Shown here: in pieces, positions 1 to 7,634 of the stretch
How the letters are laid out: every line of letters starts with the position of its first letter
Numbering within the stretch: position 1 is the stretch's first letter
The notes under the pieces: generated by a model
What the model was told of the DNA's origin: nothing
Seen by the model: the letters and a program-made list of their open reading frames with translations, nothing else
Databases searched by the model: none
Assembly: GCF_001509485.1 (NCBI RefSeq)
Contig: NZ_LLZI01000244.1
Span: forward strand, 1-45,377
Length of the DNA stretch: 45,377 nucleotides
Origin: Streptomyces sp. NRRL F-4489
GTDB lineage: Bacteria; Actinomycetota; Actinomycetes; Streptomycetales; Streptomycetaceae
Direction of reading: 5' to 3'
Program-made: the position numbers and the translations under genes

Positions 1-238
1 CCCCCACGCCCCGTTCGAACGGCTCCGGCAACCGCGGCCGAACGAGCGCCCGCCGCCCCACCTCCCCAGGCCCACCAGGCCCACCGGGCTCGCCAAAGGG
101 CCCACCAGCCCCCGGCACAACGCACCGCGCCACCAGCCGCCCCAGGTAATCCCCGGGCCCCTCCGGCGCCGCGGCGGGCGTCTCGGGGTTCCCGGGTGTC
201 CCGGGCGTTCCGGGCCTCCCGGGCACCCCGGGTGTCAT
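1..238 (-). CDS. Partial eCIS-cluster protein with Gly/Pro-rich N-terminus
   Basis: The gene runs off the left edge, leaving 79 N-terminal codons from an ATG at 238. It starts one base after the TGA stop of the baseplate gene (TGAGATG), so the two are translationally coupled and this should be a further component of the same injection-system operon. The first 20 or so residues are a collagen-like series of P-G-x steps (GVPGRPGTPGTPG), followed by a normal-looking stretch (DYLGRLVARC), a second Gly/Pro tract, and a basic VRPRLPEPFE segment. From memory, an RPRLP-x-x-F-E phrase is common in hypothetical proteins of actinobacterial eCIS loci, but I cannot assign a function. The open frame and coupling support a real gene; the product name is left open. 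Confidence 0.7.
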   Translation of the reverse strand, partial: MTPGVPGRPGTPGTPGNPETPAAAPEGPGDYLGRLVARCVVPGAGGPFGEPGGPGGPGEVGRRALVRPRLPEPFERGVG

Positions 239-239
239 C

Positions 240-998
240 TCAGCCATCCGCGCACAGCTCCAGGTAGTAGCGGCGGCGCAGCGGGCTCAGCGCCAGGATC
301 TCGGGCTCGCTCCAGCCGTAGGCCGAGGCGAGCAGATGGACGTCCAGGAGGAGGTCCCGGGCCCAGGCGTCCAGTTCGGTCCACAGGTACGCGGCGATGT
401 CCAGCTCGGCGGGGGTGGCCGCGCCGCACTGCGGGCAGGCGATCTCCAGCGTCAGTTCGGCGCCGGGGTCGGCCTGCTCGGCGGCCTCCGCGAAGCGTTT
501 GAGCACCGCGTCGGGCAGCCGGGCCAGGTCATCCGCGGCGGCCTCCTGGCCGGACCGGTGGGCGGTCAGCGCGCAGCGGGCCGCGAGCAGCCGCCGGGCG
601 GCCGTGGCGTCCGCCGGGCGCGCGGCGGCCACCGCGGCGAGGTCCGCGGGGCAGGGCAGCCGGAACCGCGCCTCCCACCCGTCCTCCGCCACCCGCAGCC
701 CGCCCTCCGGCAGCCGCGGGCGCCGGGCCGCCTGGGCGCCGGCGTCCAGCTCGAACTCCAGCGCCGTACCGCACCCCGCCGCCGCGCAGTCGAGCGTGAC
801 CTCCATCCGGTCGCCGAACAGCGTCCGGCGCAGGGCGAAGAGGTCGGCCGCCCGCTCCCCGAGCGGCGCCGACAGCAGCGCGCCGGGGTCCGCGCCGGGC
901 CGGGCCGCCCGGTGCAGCAGCAGGGCCCGGTCCGCGCCCGGCCGGTCCAGCCCGGCCTCCCAGGTGGCCAGCAGCTCCGCCGGCCCGGTGACCGCCAT
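240..998 (-). CDS. T4 gp26-like baseplate hub assembly protein of the eCIS
   Basis: The 252-aa product resembles the T4-family baseplate hub assembly chaperone proteins found in phage tail and eCIS operons. Support comes from position (directly after tube and sheath) and from the C-terminal phrase Y-x-W-S-E-x-E-I-L-x-L-S-P-x-R-R-x-x-Y-L. Two cysteine pairs, CAAAGC near residue 71 and CPQC near residue 190, could bind one zinc, although they are far apart. The role would be in assembling the baseplate at the end of the tube, in the cytoplasm. The ATG at 998 follows a GGGAGGAGG ribosome-binding site and lies 21 bp after the tube stop codon. The next gene starts one base past its stop. The family call rests on motif and context and could be another baseplate accessory protein. 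Confidence 0.72.
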   Translation of the reverse strand: MAVTGPAELLATWEAGLDRPGADRALLLHRAARPGADPGALLSAPLGERAADLFALRRTLFGDRMEVTLDCAAAGCGTALEFELDAGAQAARRPRLPEGGLRVAEDGWEARFRLPCPADLAAVAAARPADATAARRLLAARCALTAHRSGQEAAADDLARLPDAVLKRFAEAAEQADPGAELTLEIACPQCGAATPAELDIAAYLWTELDAWARDLLLDVHLLASAYGWSEPEILALSPLRRRYYLELCADG

Positions 999-1019
999 GC
1001 CTCCTCCCGCCGCCGCCGG

Positions 1020-1544
1020 TCAGGCCGGGTGGGTGAACGAGGGCTCCTCGGGCTCGGGCACCTCGTAGTCGCGCTCCCACCCCTCGCATTCCAGCTTCAG
1101 GCTCTGGATGGCCACCGCGTTGGCGTTGGCGTCCATCTCGCCCAGGACCTGGTACTCGCTCGGCCAGGACCGGTAGATCTTGTGCGAGACGGCGACCTGC
1201 CCGGCCTCGTTGAGGACCTGGATGACGATGTCCTTGCGGAAGTCGGCGAGCGAGACCTCCGAGCCGAGGCCGGCGCCGACCTGCCAGACCTTGTTGGCCC
1301 AGCGGTCGAACTCCGGGTCGTGGGTCACCCCGCGCTCCAGGGTGATGCCCTCGAACTCCGAGCGGCCCGGCGATTTGCGCGGTGAGCTGGGGTCGCCGCC
1401 GTTGCGGTGCTTGACGACCTCGGTGGTGCGCTTGAGCGGGCTGATCTTGCTGACCCCGGCGACCGTGCGGCCGTCCCACAGCACCAGGAACTTGAAGTTC
1501 TTGTACGGGTCGAAGCGATGGGCGTTGATCTTGAACTCAGCCAT
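1020..1544 (-). CDS. eCIS inner tube protein (phage tail tube family)
   Basis: A 174-aa protein of the contractile-tail inner tube family, which stacks as hexameric rings inside the sheath. Visible family marks are the start (NAHRFDPYKNFKFLVLWDG), the V-x-x-V-S-K-I-S-P-L-K-R-T-T-E core with H-R-N-G-G-D, and a beta-rich second half ending in L-K-L-E-C-E-G-W-E-R-D. Length and the order sheath-tube-baseplate fit eCIS and phage tails. The ATG at 1544 has an AAGGA ribosome-binding site six bases upstream. The same ribosome-binding site and start are duplicated about 25 bp upstream, giving a short leader ORF that overlaps this start (separate entry). Expected to be co-transcribed with the sheath gene 102 bp upstream. 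Confidence 0.9.
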   Translation of the reverse strand: MAEFKINAHRFDPYKNFKFLVLWDGRTVAGVSKISPLKRTTEVVKHRNGGDPSSPRKSPGRSEFEGITLERGVTHDPEFDRWANKVWQVGAGLGSEVSLADFRKDIVIQVLNEAGQVAVSHKIYRSWPSEYQVLGEMDANANAVAIQSLKLECEGWERDYEVPEPEEPSFTHPA

Positions 1545-1583
1545 CGGAATCCTTCACGTCCTCAGCCATCGGTCCTTCACGTC
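1536..1583. repeat. Imperfect tandem duplication of the tube gene start segment
   Basis: Two adjacent copies, 1536-1560 (25 bp) and 1561-1583 (23 bp), differ only by a two-base AA insertion in the copy next to the tube gene. On the minus strand each copy carries GACGTGAAGGA followed by CGATGGCTGAG, that is a ribosome-binding site plus start codon plus two codons. Confidence 0.9.
1537..1569 (-). other. Candidate 10-codon leader ORF overlapping the tube gene start
   Basis: ATG at 1569 opens a frame encoding MAEDVKDSDG and stops with TGA at 1539-1537, which overlaps the ATG at 1544 of the tube gene in another frame. Its start is preceded by an AAGGA-type ribosome-binding site of its own. The first three codons are identical to those of the tube gene because the start segment is duplicated. 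It may be a translational coupler that sets tube dosage relative to sheath, or a neutral duplication. Confidence 0.4.
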
Positions 1584-1646
1584 CTTTGCCTGCGCGTCCG
1601 GAGAACGGGCGGAGCGGCCCTGGCGGCCCCTCTGGCCCCTACGGCC

Positions 1647-3494
1647 CTAGAGCTCGAACTGCCCCGCCAGCTGCTGGATCCGGACGATCACGAACTCGGC
1701 CGGCTTGACCGGCGCGATGCCGACGAGGACGTTCACGACCCCGTTCGCGATGTCCGCCTCCGTGGTGGTGTCCTTGTCGCACTTGACGAAGTACGCCTGG
1801 CGCGGGGTGGTGCCCTTGAAGGCGCCCTTCTCGAAGAGCGTGTGCAGATAGGCCGAGGCGCTCAGCCGGATCTGCTGCCAGAGCTGTTCGGTGTTCGGCT
1901 CGAAGACCACCCACTGCAGCCCGCGCAGCAGGCTCTCCTCGACGTGCAGCGCCAGCCGCCGCACCGGGACGTACTTCCACTCGCTGTCCAGCGCGTCCGC
2001 GCCCTCCAGCGTCCGCGCGCCCCACACCAGCGGGCCGGCCATCGGGAAGGTCCGCAGGCAGTTGATGCCGAGCGGGTTGAGCAGGCCGTTCTCGCGGTCG
2101 GTGAGGGTGACGGTCAGCCCGTGCACACCGGCCAGCCGGGCCTCGGTGCCCGCCGGGGCCTTCCACACCCCGCGCTCACCGTCCGTCCGGGCGATCACGC
2201 CCGCCAGCGCGCCGCACGGCGGGAAGGAACGCAGCCGGCCGGTCAGCGGGTCGGTGAGCTGGAGGTGCGGGAAATACAGGGCCGCGTGGTTGCCGCGCAC
2301 CGCGTCGAACGCGCCGATCCCGGCCCGCGCGGCGTCCACACTGCCCCACGCGGCGGGCGCGTCGACCAGCAGGAACATCCGCCGCTCCTGGCACAGCCGC
2401 TGGGCCGCCGAGATCACCGTGGCCATGTCCTCGGCGGACTCGTACGAGGCCAGCTCGGGCAGCGCGAGCAGATTGACGTCCGGGACGTCGCGGAGCGCCT
2501 GGAGGCCGCTCTTGCGGGCCTCGCTGCCGATCAGGTCGCGCGGCCCGGGCGGATCGCCGTCCCGGCCGCCGCACAGCGGGAAGACCGGAGGGTTGACCGA
2601 CGCCTCCAGCCCCAGGTCGTTGGCGCACTCGCCGACGAAGCGGACCACGTCGCCGGGGTCGGTGGAGCCGGCCACCACCTGGAGGCGGCGCCCGAAGGCG
2701 GTCACCCGGGTGCCGGCGAAGGCGTGCTTGCCGGGGGCGTCCGGCAGGGCGCGCAGCTTGTGCTCCAGCAGCAGCGCCAGGCCGGTGACGTCGCACGGCG
2801 GCTCGCCGTCGCAGTCCGGGTCGTAGAGCGTGAACTCGCGCTCCACGTCGCCGATCTTGACCGTCAACTCGACATTCAGGTCGGGGAGTTCGTGGTGGAA
2901 CGGCTTGGAGACCGTACCGGACGGGTCCGGGCGGTCCTCGCCCACCGCGACCACCCGGATCAGCGCCGAACCGGCGTTGACGACCGTCTCCGCGAAGCGG
3001 CCGCTGCCGGGGTCCATGGACAGCCCGGCGAACGACTCCCGGGCGGTGCCGTGCGCGTCCAGCACCTGGAGGTTGAAGGTCTCCTCGGGACACGGGGTGT
3101 CGTGGTCGATGGCGACGCGCAGGCCGTCGCCCCACACGCCCGGCTCCTTGGCGTGCACCTCCAGGGCCGGGCAGCGGCTGCGGCCCTCGGTGGACTCCAG
3201 GACCGTACGGGCCTCCTCGCCGGTGCCGGCCCGGGCCACCCGGACGATCACCGCGACCGTCCCGCCGTTGCCGAAGAACTGGTGGACGGCGTACGAGACC
3301 GGGCTGCGCGAGGTCAGACCGCCGAATCGGCGTTCGAAATCGGCGAAGCTGGTGATCCTCACCGGCTGATTGAGCGGACCGCGCCGGGTGTGGCCGGCGA
3401 ACGCGGTCACCGAGGTCGTCACGGTGGTGATGCTGCGGGTGCTGCTGGGAAGCTCTTCGACATAGACGCCGGGATAGGTCGTATGTGTCGGCAT
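1647..3494 (-). CDS. eCIS contractile sheath protein
   Basis: A 615-aa phage tail sheath family protein, the outer contractile tube that drives injection. The N-terminus Y-P-G-V-Y-V-E-E-L-P-S, with T-S-V-T-A-F-A-G-H-T-R-R-G-P and F-x-x-F-E-R-R-F-G-G-L, is typical of sheath domain I. The C-terminal domain (G-I-N-C-L-R-T-F, W-K-Y-V-P-V-R-R-L, EESLLRGLQWVVFEPN, A-F-V-K-x-D) forms the sheath handshake fold. The middle (about residues 90-330) is an insertion domain, as expected for surface-exposed variable parts. I chose ATG 3494 because GGAGGGGGA sits directly before it; the open frame upstream has no sheath homology. It is the first gene of the cluster visible here, and the tube gene follows after 102 bp. 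In Streptomyces, eCIS particles are reported to be cytoplasmic or membrane-associated and linked to cell death and development. Confidence 0.93.
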   Translation of the reverse strand: MPTHTTYPGVYVEELPSSTRSITTVTTSVTAFAGHTRRGPLNQPVRITSFADFERRFGGLTSRSPVSYAVHQFFGNGGTVAVIVRVARAGTGEEARTVLESTEGRSRCPALEVHAKEPGVWGDGLRVAIDHDTPCPEETFNLQVLDAHGTARESFAGLSMDPGSGRFAETVVNAGSALIRVVAVGEDRPDPSGTVSKPFHHELPDLNVELTVKIGDVEREFTLYDPDCDGEPPCDVTGLALLLEHKLRALPDAPGKHAFAGTRVTAFGRRLQVVAGSTDPGDVVRFVGECANDLGLEASVNPPVFPLCGGRDGDPPGPRDLIGSEARKSGLQALRDVPDVNLLALPELASYESAEDMATVISAAQRLCQERRMFLLVDAPAAWGSVDAARAGIGAFDAVRGNHAALYFPHLQLTDPLTGRLRSFPPCGALAGVIARTDGERGVWKAPAGTEARLAGVHGLTVTLTDRENGLLNPLGINCLRTFPMAGPLVWGARTLEGADALDSEWKYVPVRRLALHVEESLLRGLQWVVFEPNTEQLWQQIRLSASAYLHTLFEKGAFKGTTPRQAYFVKCDKDTTTEADIANGVVNVLVGIAPVKPAEFVIVRIQQLAGQFEL

Positions 3495-4284
3495 TCCCCC
3501 TCCAATCCCTTCAGGCACCGAGTGCGAGGACACCAAGAAATCGCGAAAGCCTGGGGAGGGGCGGCGGGAAGAAGGGGGAGGGGCGCGGGCACGGGCGGAT
3601 TCCACGACCGCTCCCCGCGCCGGGCGCGGCCGGGCATCCCCCCACCACCCATCAAGTTCCCCCGTCTGCGTCCGGTGCGGAACGGCACGGATTTCCGTGG
3701 CCGAAGCCCGCACGGGACCAAGCCCCGAGCATGCGTCTGGCGGCTTGTGACTCCTGATGCGTAAGTGCTCAACGCAGTTTCCGCCAGGGGGAGTTGGAGG
3801 GGCAAGGAGCTTTCCGGACACCCCCTGCGGAGGTCCTGTGCGGACGCGTCGCACCTTCTTCCCAAACGGATTCCCGCTCTCCCGCGCACCGAACCGGTAC
3901 GGCCCGGCGCACCGGATCGTCCCGCCCCGGCGCCCGAACGGCGCATGGCCACGGCGTGCACGGCGGATGGCGGTGGGGCGGCCCCCGGCCCCGTTCGGTC
4001 CTGCGAAATATCACCGGCGGACCGCCGCGAACCTGCGGAAAAGCGGCGGCGGAGTAAGTTGGCCAATAGATCTGTGACAGTAATCACCGCCGGAGTGTGA
4101 TCTGCGATTTAGGGACGCCTGTCCGGCGGCGATACCCTGCGAGACGGACATGCCGCGTATCCGGACACCGTGTATACGCCTCCCCTGTGACAGCGCCGTC
4201 ACGTTGCCCTTCGCGGCACGCCCATCGCAGACGAACGAACCGCGATCACTACGGCGATTCTGAGAAGACAAGGGACGGACGCGC
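3495..4284. promoter_or_regulatory. Divergent intergenic region between eCIS sheath and sucC
   Basis: This 790-bp stretch has no convincing gene; the open frames on both strands are arginine/proline-rich read-through of GC-rich DNA. It must carry the promoters for the eCIS genes (minus) and sucCD (plus). Visible elements: a CRP-type palindrome at 4073-4088, an inverted repeat GCGTAT-N13-ATACGC at 4155-4179, another GTGAC-N6-GTCAC at 4187-4202, and a weak TGCGT-N9-ACGCA at 3758-3776. CTGTGACAG occurs twice, at 4072-4080 and 4185-4193. The part beyond 4060 is less GC-rich than the rest, as promoter regions often are. I could not pick reliable -35/-10 boxes. Confidence 0.55.
4073..4088. promoter_or_regulatory. 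CRP/GlxR-type binding site upstream of sucCD
   Basis: The sequence TGTGACAGTAATCACC fits the TGTGA-N6-TCACA pattern of the CRP family except for the last base. It also differs by one base from the GTG-N6-GNCAC consensus I recall for Streptomyces Crp. It lies about 200 bp before the sucC start and about 580 bp from the sheath start, so it could serve either side. Confidence 0.45.
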
Positions 4285-5463
4285 GTGGACCTGTTCGAGT
4301 ACCAGGCGAGGGACCTCTTCGCCAAGCACGGTGTACCGGTGCTGGCCGGTGAAGTCATCGACACGCCTGAGGCGGCGCGCGAGGTGACCGAGCGGCTGGG
4401 GGGCCGGTCTGTCGTCAAGGCGCAGGTCAAGGTCGGCGGCCGCGGCAAGGCCGGCGGCGTCAAGCTGGCCGACAGCCCGGACGACGCGGTCGAGAAGTCG
4501 CGCCAGATCCTGGGCATGGACATCAAGGGCCACACGGTCCACAAGGTGATGATCGCGGAGACGGCCCCCGAGATCGCCGAGGAGTACTACGTCTCGTACC
4601 TCCTCGACCGCACCAACCGCACCTTCCTGGCCATGGCCTCCGTCGAGGGCGGCATGGACATCGAGGAGGTCGCCGCCACCAAGCCGGAGGCGCTGGCGAA
4701 GGTCCCGGTCGACGCCAACGAGGGCGTGACCAAGGAGAAGGCCCAGGAGATCGTCGCCCAGGCCAAGTTCCCGGCCGAGGTCGCCGACAAGGTCGCCGAC
4801 GTCCTGGTCACCCTGTGGCAGACCTTCATCAAGGAGGACGCCCTCCTGGTCGAGGTCAACCCGCTGGCCAAGGTCGCCTCCGGCGAGGTCATCGCGCTGG
4901 ACGGCAAGGTCTCCCTGGACGCCAACGCGGAGTTCCGCCAGCCGGAGCACGCGGCCCTGGAGGACAAGGCGGCGGCCAACCCGCTCGAGGCCGCGGCCAA
5001 GGCCAAGGGCCTGAACTACGTCAAGCTCGACGGCCAGGTCGGCATCATCGGCAACGGCGCGGGCCTGGTCATGAGCACCCTGGACGTCGTCGCGTACGCC
5101 GGTGAGAAGCACGGCGGCGTCAAGCCCGCCAACTTCCTCGACATCGGCGGCGGCGCCTCGGCCGAGGTCATGGCGAACGGCCTGGAGATCATCCTCGGCG
5201 ACCCGGACGTGAAGTCCGTGTTCGTCAACGTCTTCGGCGGCATCACCGCCTGCGACGAGGTCGCCAACGGCATCGTGCAGGCCCTGGAGCTGCTGAAGTC
5301 CAAGGGCGAGAACGTCACCAAGCCGCTGGTCGTCCGCCTGGACGGCAACAACGCGGAGCTGGGTCGCAAGATCCTCTCGGACGCCAACCACCCGCTGGTG
5401 CAGCGCGTGGACACGATGGACGGTGCGGCCGACAAGGCCGCCGAGCTGGCCGCGGCCAAGTAA
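4285..5463 (+). CDS. sucC: Succinyl-CoA synthetase (ADP-forming) beta subunit
   Basis: A 392-aa ATP-grasp protein, full length for SucC. With SucD it interconverts succinyl-CoA and succinate, making ATP or GTP in the TCA cycle. It starts [19 protein letters not shown], the classic N-terminus, with the ATP-grasp core [18 protein letters not shown] near residues 43-60, E-V-N-P-L-A near 191, and the C-terminal [11 protein letters not shown] and F-L-D-I-G-G-G-A phosphate-binding segments. GTG 4285 is chosen because it begins the conserved N-terminus and an AAGGGACGG site precedes it. sucD starts 22 bp after the stop, so they form an operon. Regulation could involve the palindromes in the long upstream region. 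Confidence 0.98.
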   Translation: MDLFEYQARDLFAKHGVPVLAGEVIDTPEAAREVTERLGGRSVVKAQVKVGGRGKAGGVKLADSPDDAVEKSRQILGMDIKGHTVHKVMIAETAPEIAEEYYVSYLLDRTNRTFLAMASVEGGMDIEEVAATKPEALAKVPVDANEGVTKEKAQEIVAQAKFPAEVADKVADVLVTLWQTFIKEDALLVEVNPLAKVASGEVIALDGKVSLDANAEFRQPEHAALEDKAAANPLEAAAKAKGLNYVKLDGQVGIIGNGAGLVMSTLDVVAYAGEKHGGVKPANFLDIGGGASAEVMANGLEIILGDPDVKSVFVNVFGGITACDEVANGIVQALELLKSKGENVTKPLVVRLDGNNAELGRKILSDANHPLVQRVDTMDGAADKAAELAAAK

Positions 5464-5485
5464 GGGACGAGGGACAACCACAGCC

Positions 5486-6370
5486 ATGGCTATCTTCCTC
5501 AACAAGGACTCCAAGGTCATCGTCCAGGGCATGACCGGTGCCACGGGCATGAAGCACACCAAGCTCATGCTCGGCGACGGCACGAACATCGTCGGCGGCG
5601 TGAACCCGCGCAAGGCCGGCACGTCCGTCGACTTCGACGGCACCGAGGTCCCGGTCTTCGGCTCCGTCAAGGAGGCGATGGAGAAGACGGGCGCCAACGT
5701 CTCCGTCCTCTTCGTCCCGCCGGCCTTCGCCAAGGCCGCCGTCGTCGAGGCCATCGACGCCGAGATCCCGCTGGCCGTCGTGATCACCGAGGGCATCGCG
5801 GTGCACGACTCCGCCGCCTTCTGGGCCTACGCCAAGGCCAAGGGCAACAAGACCCGGATCATCGGCCCGAACTGCCCCGGCCTGATCACCCCCGGCCAGT
5901 CCAACGCCGGCATCATCCCGGGCGACATCACCAAGCCCGGCCGCATCGGCCTGGTGTCGAAGTCCGGCACGCTGACCTACCAGATGATGTACGAGCTGCG
6001 CGACATCGGCTTCTCGTCGGCGGTCGGCATCGGCGGTGACCCGGTCATCGGCACCACCCACATCGACGCCCTCAAGGCGTTCCAGGACGACCCCGACACC
6101 GACCTGATCGTGATGATCGGCGAGATCGGCGGCGACGCCGAGGAGCGGGCGGCCGACTTCATCAAGGAGCACGTGACCAAGCCGGTCGTCGGCTACGTCG
6201 CGGGCTTCACCGCCCCCGAGGGCAAGACCATGGGCCACGCCGGCGCCATCGTCTCCGGCTCGTCCGGCACCGCCCAGGCGAAGAAGGAGGCCCTGGAAGC
6301 CGCGGGCGTGAAGGTCGGCAAGACCCCGTCCGAGACCGCGCTGCTGGCCCGGGAGATCCTGGCCGGCTGA
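5486..6370 (+). CDS. sucD: Succinyl-CoA synthetase alpha subunit
   Basis: A 294-aa SucD. The N-terminal CoA-binding Rossmann domain shows V-Q-G-M-T-G-A-T-G and F-G-S-V-K-E-A, and [10 protein letters not shown] sits mid-protein. The catalytic histidine that is phosphorylated in turnover is H251, in the phrase G-H-A-G-A-I-V-S-G. The ATG at 5486 follows GAGGGAC and starts the conserved [14 protein letters not shown] sequence; an upstream in-frame extension lacks conservation and overlaps sucC. The gene pairs with sucC and is followed within 20 bp by a strong hairpin terminator, so the operon probably ends here. Confidence 0.98.
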   Translation: MAIFLNKDSKVIVQGMTGATGMKHTKLMLGDGTNIVGGVNPRKAGTSVDFDGTEVPVFGSVKEAMEKTGANVSVLFVPPAFAKAAVVEAIDAEIPLAVVITEGIAVHDSAAFWAYAKAKGNKTRIIGPNCPGLITPGQSNAGIIPGDITKPGRIGLVSKSGTLTYQMMYELRDIGFSSAVGIGGDPVIGTTHIDALKAFQDDPDTDLIVMIGEIGGDAEERAADFIKEHVTKPVVGYVAGFTAPEGKTMGHAGAIVSGSSGTAQAKKEALEAAGVKVGKTPSETALLAREILAG

Positions 6371-6385
6371 CGCCGACACCAAGTC

Positions 6386-6417
6386 CGGTGGCGCCGCCCC
6401 GTCCGGCGGCGCCACCG
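6386..6417 (+). terminator. Hairpin terminator after sucD
   Basis: A perfect 13-bp stem (6386-6398 with 6405-6417, core GGTGGCGCCGCC) and a six-base loop begin 16 bp after the sucD stop. There is no T-tract, which is usual for streptomycete terminators. Confidence 0.85.
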
Positions 6418-6570
6418 CGATACGGCCACGGGCCCGCACCCGGTGAGGGGTGCGGGCCTGTGGGCGTTTGGGGGCGGTGCGGGCCGGTGGCCGTTCCGGT
6501 CCCCGTACGCCGGGTGCCTTCCGGTCCGTACGCCGGGCGCCTTCCGGTCCCGTAGGCCGCCCGGGTCCGG

Positions 6571-7536
6571 TCAGCGGGCGTCGGGCGCCAGCCGGGCGCC
6601 GGGCGGCAGCGTCCGGTGCCCGGGCCGCCGGTGGCGCCGCTTCCCCGGGGCCGTCGCGCCCTGCTGCACCGCCACCGCCGGCGCCGACCCCGCGCGGGCG
6701 GACGGCCCGGCCGGCGCGGACGGCACGGACGGGACCGCCACGGCCGGGCGCCGGGGCGGCGGCCGGTAGCCGTCCGGCGTCCCCAGCGAGACCGCCAGCG
6801 CGGCCACCACCAGCACCCCGGCCGCGCCGAAACCGGCCCGGGTCGCCCGCCGGGCCCGCCGCTCCCCGGCGGCCCGCACCTCCCGCGCGGCCGGCGGCGC
6901 CACCGGGCGGGACGCCGCCAGCGCCGCCAGCCGGGCGTGCAGCACCGCCCCCTGCCGGTCCGGCGGCAGCCCCCGCAGCCCCAGCTCCGGCAGCTCGGCG
7001 GCCAGGCACTCCCGGGCGTGCGTCAGCCGCCCGGTCGCCGCCGGCGTACTGGCCTCCACCTCCACCGCCGTCCGGTGCAGTCCCAGCCCCACCCCGTCGT
7101 GCAGCAGCAGCGTCCGCCGGTACGGCACGGGCAGCGCCAGCAGCGCCGCCAGCAGCGCCCGGTCCGCCGGTGCGTCCGCCGGCGGCGCGGGCGTCCCCGG
7201 GCCCGGCCGCTCGGCCCGCCGCAGCCGGGCCGGCACCCGCCGCCACGGCGCCAGCGCGTACTCGTACGCCGCCGCCCGCACCCACCCCGCCGGATCCGGG
7301 TCCGCGGCCACCTCCGGCCACCGCTGCCAGGCCGCCTGGAACGCCCGCTCCACCGCCCGCCGCGCCAGCCGCGCCCGCCCGGTCAGCAGCACCGCCTGCT
7401 GCACCAGCGGTCCGGCGTGCGCCGCGTAGAGCGCGTCGAATTCCACTGACGGCGAGTCAGTTTCGTTGCCGCTCCGGGATTCTGATGTGGCGTCGGGAAT
7501 TCCGTTACCAGTGGGGTGGCCGTCGCGCGTGGTCAT
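6571..7536 (-). CDS. Sigma-factor-like protein with a membrane anchor
   Basis: A 321-aa protein whose first 190 residues resemble an ECF-type sigma factor. Residues 33-100 look like region 2 (F-D-x-L-Y-x-x-H, then [10 protein letters not shown]) and residues 125-185 like region 4 ([25 protein letters not shown]). Region 2 is Ala/Arg-rich and lacks a clear core-binding signature, so it may be degenerate. One predicted membrane helix (about 233-252) follows, then a Pro-rich, basic tail of 70 residues. ATG 7536 is preferred over the GTG at 7572 because neither has a strong ribosome-binding site and the region between is unconserved in character. It is transcribed divergently from the DUF6350 gene about 100 bp away. 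It might be a membrane-tethered regulator rather than an active sigma factor. Confidence 0.72.
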   Translation of the reverse strand: MTTRDGHPTGNGIPDATSESRSGNETDSPSVEFDALYAAHAGPLVQQAVLLTGRARLARRAVERAFQAAWQRWPEVAADPDPAGWVRAAAYEYALAPWRRVPARLRRAERPGPGTPAPPADAPADRALLAALLALPVPYRRTLLLHDGVGLGLHRTAVEVEASTPAATGRLTHARECLAAELPELGLRGLPPDRQGAVLHARLAALAASRPVAPPAAREVRAAGERRARRATRAGFGAAGVLVVAALAVSLGTPDGYRPPPRRPAVAVPSVPSAPAGPSARAGSAPAVAVQQGATAPGKRRHRRPGHRTLPPGARLAPDAR

Positions 7537-7634
7537 GGCGGAAGTCTGGGAACGGCGCGGGGCGGAACTCACGCGACACGGCGGACGGATGCCCGGTACG
7601 TGGTGGAAAGGGGTGTTATTGGCAGCATGGCGGT

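Noticed and set aside
1407..3764. A 785-codon plus-strand open frame opposite the sheath gene
   Set aside because: Antisense shadow: low-complexity composition and no recognisable motif, while the minus strand encodes sheath and tube.
3419..4087. Minus-strand frame upstream of the sheath starting at 4087
   Set aside because: It crosses the intergenic promoter region, is Arg/Gly/Ser-rich and overlaps the sheath start in another frame.
4187..4202. GTGAC-N6-GTCAC read as a second CRP site
   Set aside because: The GTGA and TCAC half-sites are eight bases apart instead of six, so it was kept only as an inverted repeat.
6450..7634. In-frame upstream extension of the DUF6350 protein
   Set aside because: The extension is almost pure Pro/Ala/Arg and lies opposite the sigma-like gene; the membrane protein begins after it.
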